Shown here one piece after another: positions 63,601-64,000 of a DNA stretch of 64,000 bases. The notes under the pieces are model-generated. The model was not told the origin of the DNA and made no database searches. It was given only the letters and a program-made list of their open reading frames with translations. Source of the stretch: Methylopila jiangsuensis (GTDB taxonomy: Bacteria; Pseudomonadota; Alphaproteobacteria; Rhizobiales; Methylopilaceae). The first letter of the stretch is position 1. Each line of letters begins with the position of its first letter. The stretch lies in assembly GCF_027922305.1 (NCBI RefSeq), contig NZ_BSFK01000005.1, positions 310,001-374,000 on the forward strand, in the 5' to 3' direction. The position numbers and the translations under genes are program-made.

Positions 63601-64000
63601 GGGCGGGGCGGGCGACAACCTTCTGGACGGCGGCGCGGGCGCGGACACGCTCGCGGGCGGCCGGGGCGACGACGCCTACGGGGTCGACGACGCCGGCGAC
63701 GTGGTGGTCGAGGCGGAGGCCGCCGGTTGGGACACCGTGCGCGCCACGATCAACCACACCCTGGCGGCCAATGTGGAGGCGCTCGTTCTTCTGGGCGCGG
63801 CCGCCGACGGAACCGGCAACGCCCTCGCCAACGCACTCACCGGCAACGCGCTGGCGAACCGCCTCGACGGCGGCGCCGGCGCCGACACGCTGACCGGCGG
63901 CGCCGGGAACGATTCTTACGTGGTGGACGATCTCGGCGACGTGATCGTCGAGGCGGCCGGCGCCGGCGTCGACCGGGTCGAGGCCTGGGCGGACGTGACG
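60617..64000 (+). CDS. Serralysin-type (M10) metalloprotease with RTX and long repeat region (3' end outside window)
   Basis: The frame is open for 1,128 residues to the right edge with no stop. The N-terminal protease has the zinc motif HEIGHNFGLKH (His151, Glu152, His155, His161) and Met-turn SIMTY (Met188), so it is an M10B metalloprotease, active without signal peptide. RTX nonapeptides (GGxGxDxLYGG) start at about residue 365, then at least seven copies of a module with a LxANVENL core and GNxLxNxLxGNxGANxLxGGAGxDxL repeats. Secretion should be by a type I system, whose genes are not in view. GGGGGAAG precedes the ATG. RTX repeats would bind calcium. Confidence 0.9.
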   Translation, partial: MAEVNKSGDASIDGVLWGYRLDGTNVTYGFPDSADDYAGYEAINGFQAFTSAQQTAVHYVMNQVAAVTGLTVQFVTDGGSADFRFAMATTINYGNLDDRLHRPGGSNDSAEANPPDPTWGNDYQRGDSWYNTSSYNTPTIGTFGFAAGIAHEIGHNFGLKHGHATQTGHGVTFPALPSNENGQEWSIMTYAASPLTGDVRSNYELPQSLMMNDIAALQYMYGADYGANSGNTTYSFSASTGEMFVNGVGQGAPNTNAIFRTIWDGGGVDTYDFSNYTSNIVANLGAGQWSTPADGQRAYLGQYRDASNNTVDYFAQGSIANAKLFNGDARSLIENAIGGSGADQITGNQIANRLVGNGGFDILRGLSGDDRLEGGGAGDWLYGGDDNDALYGGDGGDTLYGEAGNDVLRGEAGQDSLYGGLGDDTYYVSDNDFIAENPGGGYDTVVASINWTLGANLEELRLSGFALSGSAGAGAQSLYGNAFANRLDGGAGDDYMAGGLGGDTYVVDNVYDIVSEAADAGTDTVEAWVNYTLNANVENLKLFGGARAGFGNQLANTITGSAGDDLLNGGGGYDTLIGGAGNDTYELFTMAGRPTAAGFFIMSYDAVQEAAGGGYDTVHVQRTSDLFGTGYTLAANIEAGVVVGEGDFSLAGNELSNSLAGNAAANTLSGMAGADRLDGGAGVDELIGGAGDDTYILNDYNLVTTRLGQFNIRFWRYDSVTEDVDGGTDTVRIRYAGEQLTGYTLGANVENGVVEGTQAFNLTGNDLSNALTGNGADNTLVGGAGDDVLNGGLGADTLQGGLGDDTYILSDFTRLTLNGVTYAYHDAISEDADAGVDTVRVALPNGGGYTLRANFENGELTGSSNGNLAGNELDNRLIGNAGANTLSGGAGADTLFGGLGLDTLAGGAGDDTYVLADTTFVPGPKGRPVAVFDTVDETSRGSGGTDTVLISAPSKGTPGAIALTSYTLGAGIENGQIGLSTAFDLIGNALANALTGGAGDNLLDGGAGADTLAGGRGDDAYGVDDAGDVVVEAEAAGWDTVRATINHTLAANVEALVLLGAAADGTGNALANALTGNALANRLDGGAGADTLTGGAGNDSYVVDDLGDVIVEAAGAGVDRVEAWADVT
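61712..64000 (+). repeat. RTX and VENL-type module array in the metalloprotease
   Basis: A block of calcium-binding nonapeptides (residues about 365-430) is followed by seven or more longer modules, each with a stretch like LGANVENG or LAANVEAL, a GNxLAN/GNELSN run and a GGAGDDTYxV turn. The LxAN(V)EN cores start near bases 61971, 62211, 62516, 62846, 63170, 63526 and 63763. They continue past the edge. The spacing is irregular (about 240-360 bases), so the array is old rather than freshly duplicated. Confidence 0.85.

Overview
This is a GC-rich chromosomal window whose gene content points to an alphaproteobacterium of the order Rhizobiales/Hyphomicrobiales. Evidence includes S2 with the long alphaproteobacterial C-terminal extension, DUF1489 and DUF6898 proteins, LpxI instead of LpxH, a GPR/RgsE-type giant coiled-coil protein typical of polar-growing rhizobia, and a pqqABC cluster. 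I cannot assign a genus. I see no insertion sequence, prophage, CRISPR array or replication origin; nearly all the sequence is ordinary dense chromosome.

Layout. 1-1450 (-): pqqA-pqqB-pqqC, the start of a PQQ biosynthesis operon that runs off the left edge. 1826-5935: cysS and cimA (+), then two conserved membrane/unknown genes (-). 6172-12420 (-): a complete branched-chain-amino-acid-type (Liv) ABC importer with two LivM-type permeases and an extra membrane protein at the distal end. Beside it lie a LysR regulator (-) and a divergent nitrilase (+), so 6.2-15.0 kb looks like an accessory module for uptake and hydrolysis of a nitrogen compound. 15.5-31.9 kb: mixed housekeeping and envelope genes: tRNA-Ile2(CAU), a DegP-type protease, an L,D-transpeptidase, acylphosphatase, LipB, a lone SPOA/FliN-like protein, tRNA-Leu(GAG), MgtE, a GH25 muramidase lipoprotein, an acyltransferase-3 protein, a YdcF-type protein, Kup, an MHS-family symporter and an RlmB-type rRNA methylase.

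32.1-46.7 kb (+): one long syntenic block, rpsB-tsf-pyrH-frr-uppS-cdsA-dxr-rseP-bamA-lpxD-fabZ-lpxA-lpxI-lpxB. It links translation factors, isoprenoid carrier and phospholipid synthesis, outer-membrane protein assembly and lipid A synthesis, with many 4-bp stop/start overlaps. A strong terminator closes it.

46.9-60.3 kb: a 2,537-residue coiled-coil membrane protein (-), which I read as a GPR/RgsE polar-growth-ring homologue with an internal 62-residue tandem repeat. Upstream of it lie a diguanylate cyclase with a degenerate receiver, a 2Fe-2S ferredoxin and an orphan Hpt protein; then come divergent sixA-ycjX-ycjF (+). 60.6 kb to the end (+): a serralysin-type metalloprotease fused to a long RTX/repeat region, still open at the right edge.

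The items most worth following are the GPR-like giant with its repeat array, the Liv-transporter/nitrilase module with its unrecognised membrane protein, the receiver-dead cyclase, the Hpt/SixA pair, and the mgtE leader that lies directly behind a very strong tRNA terminator.
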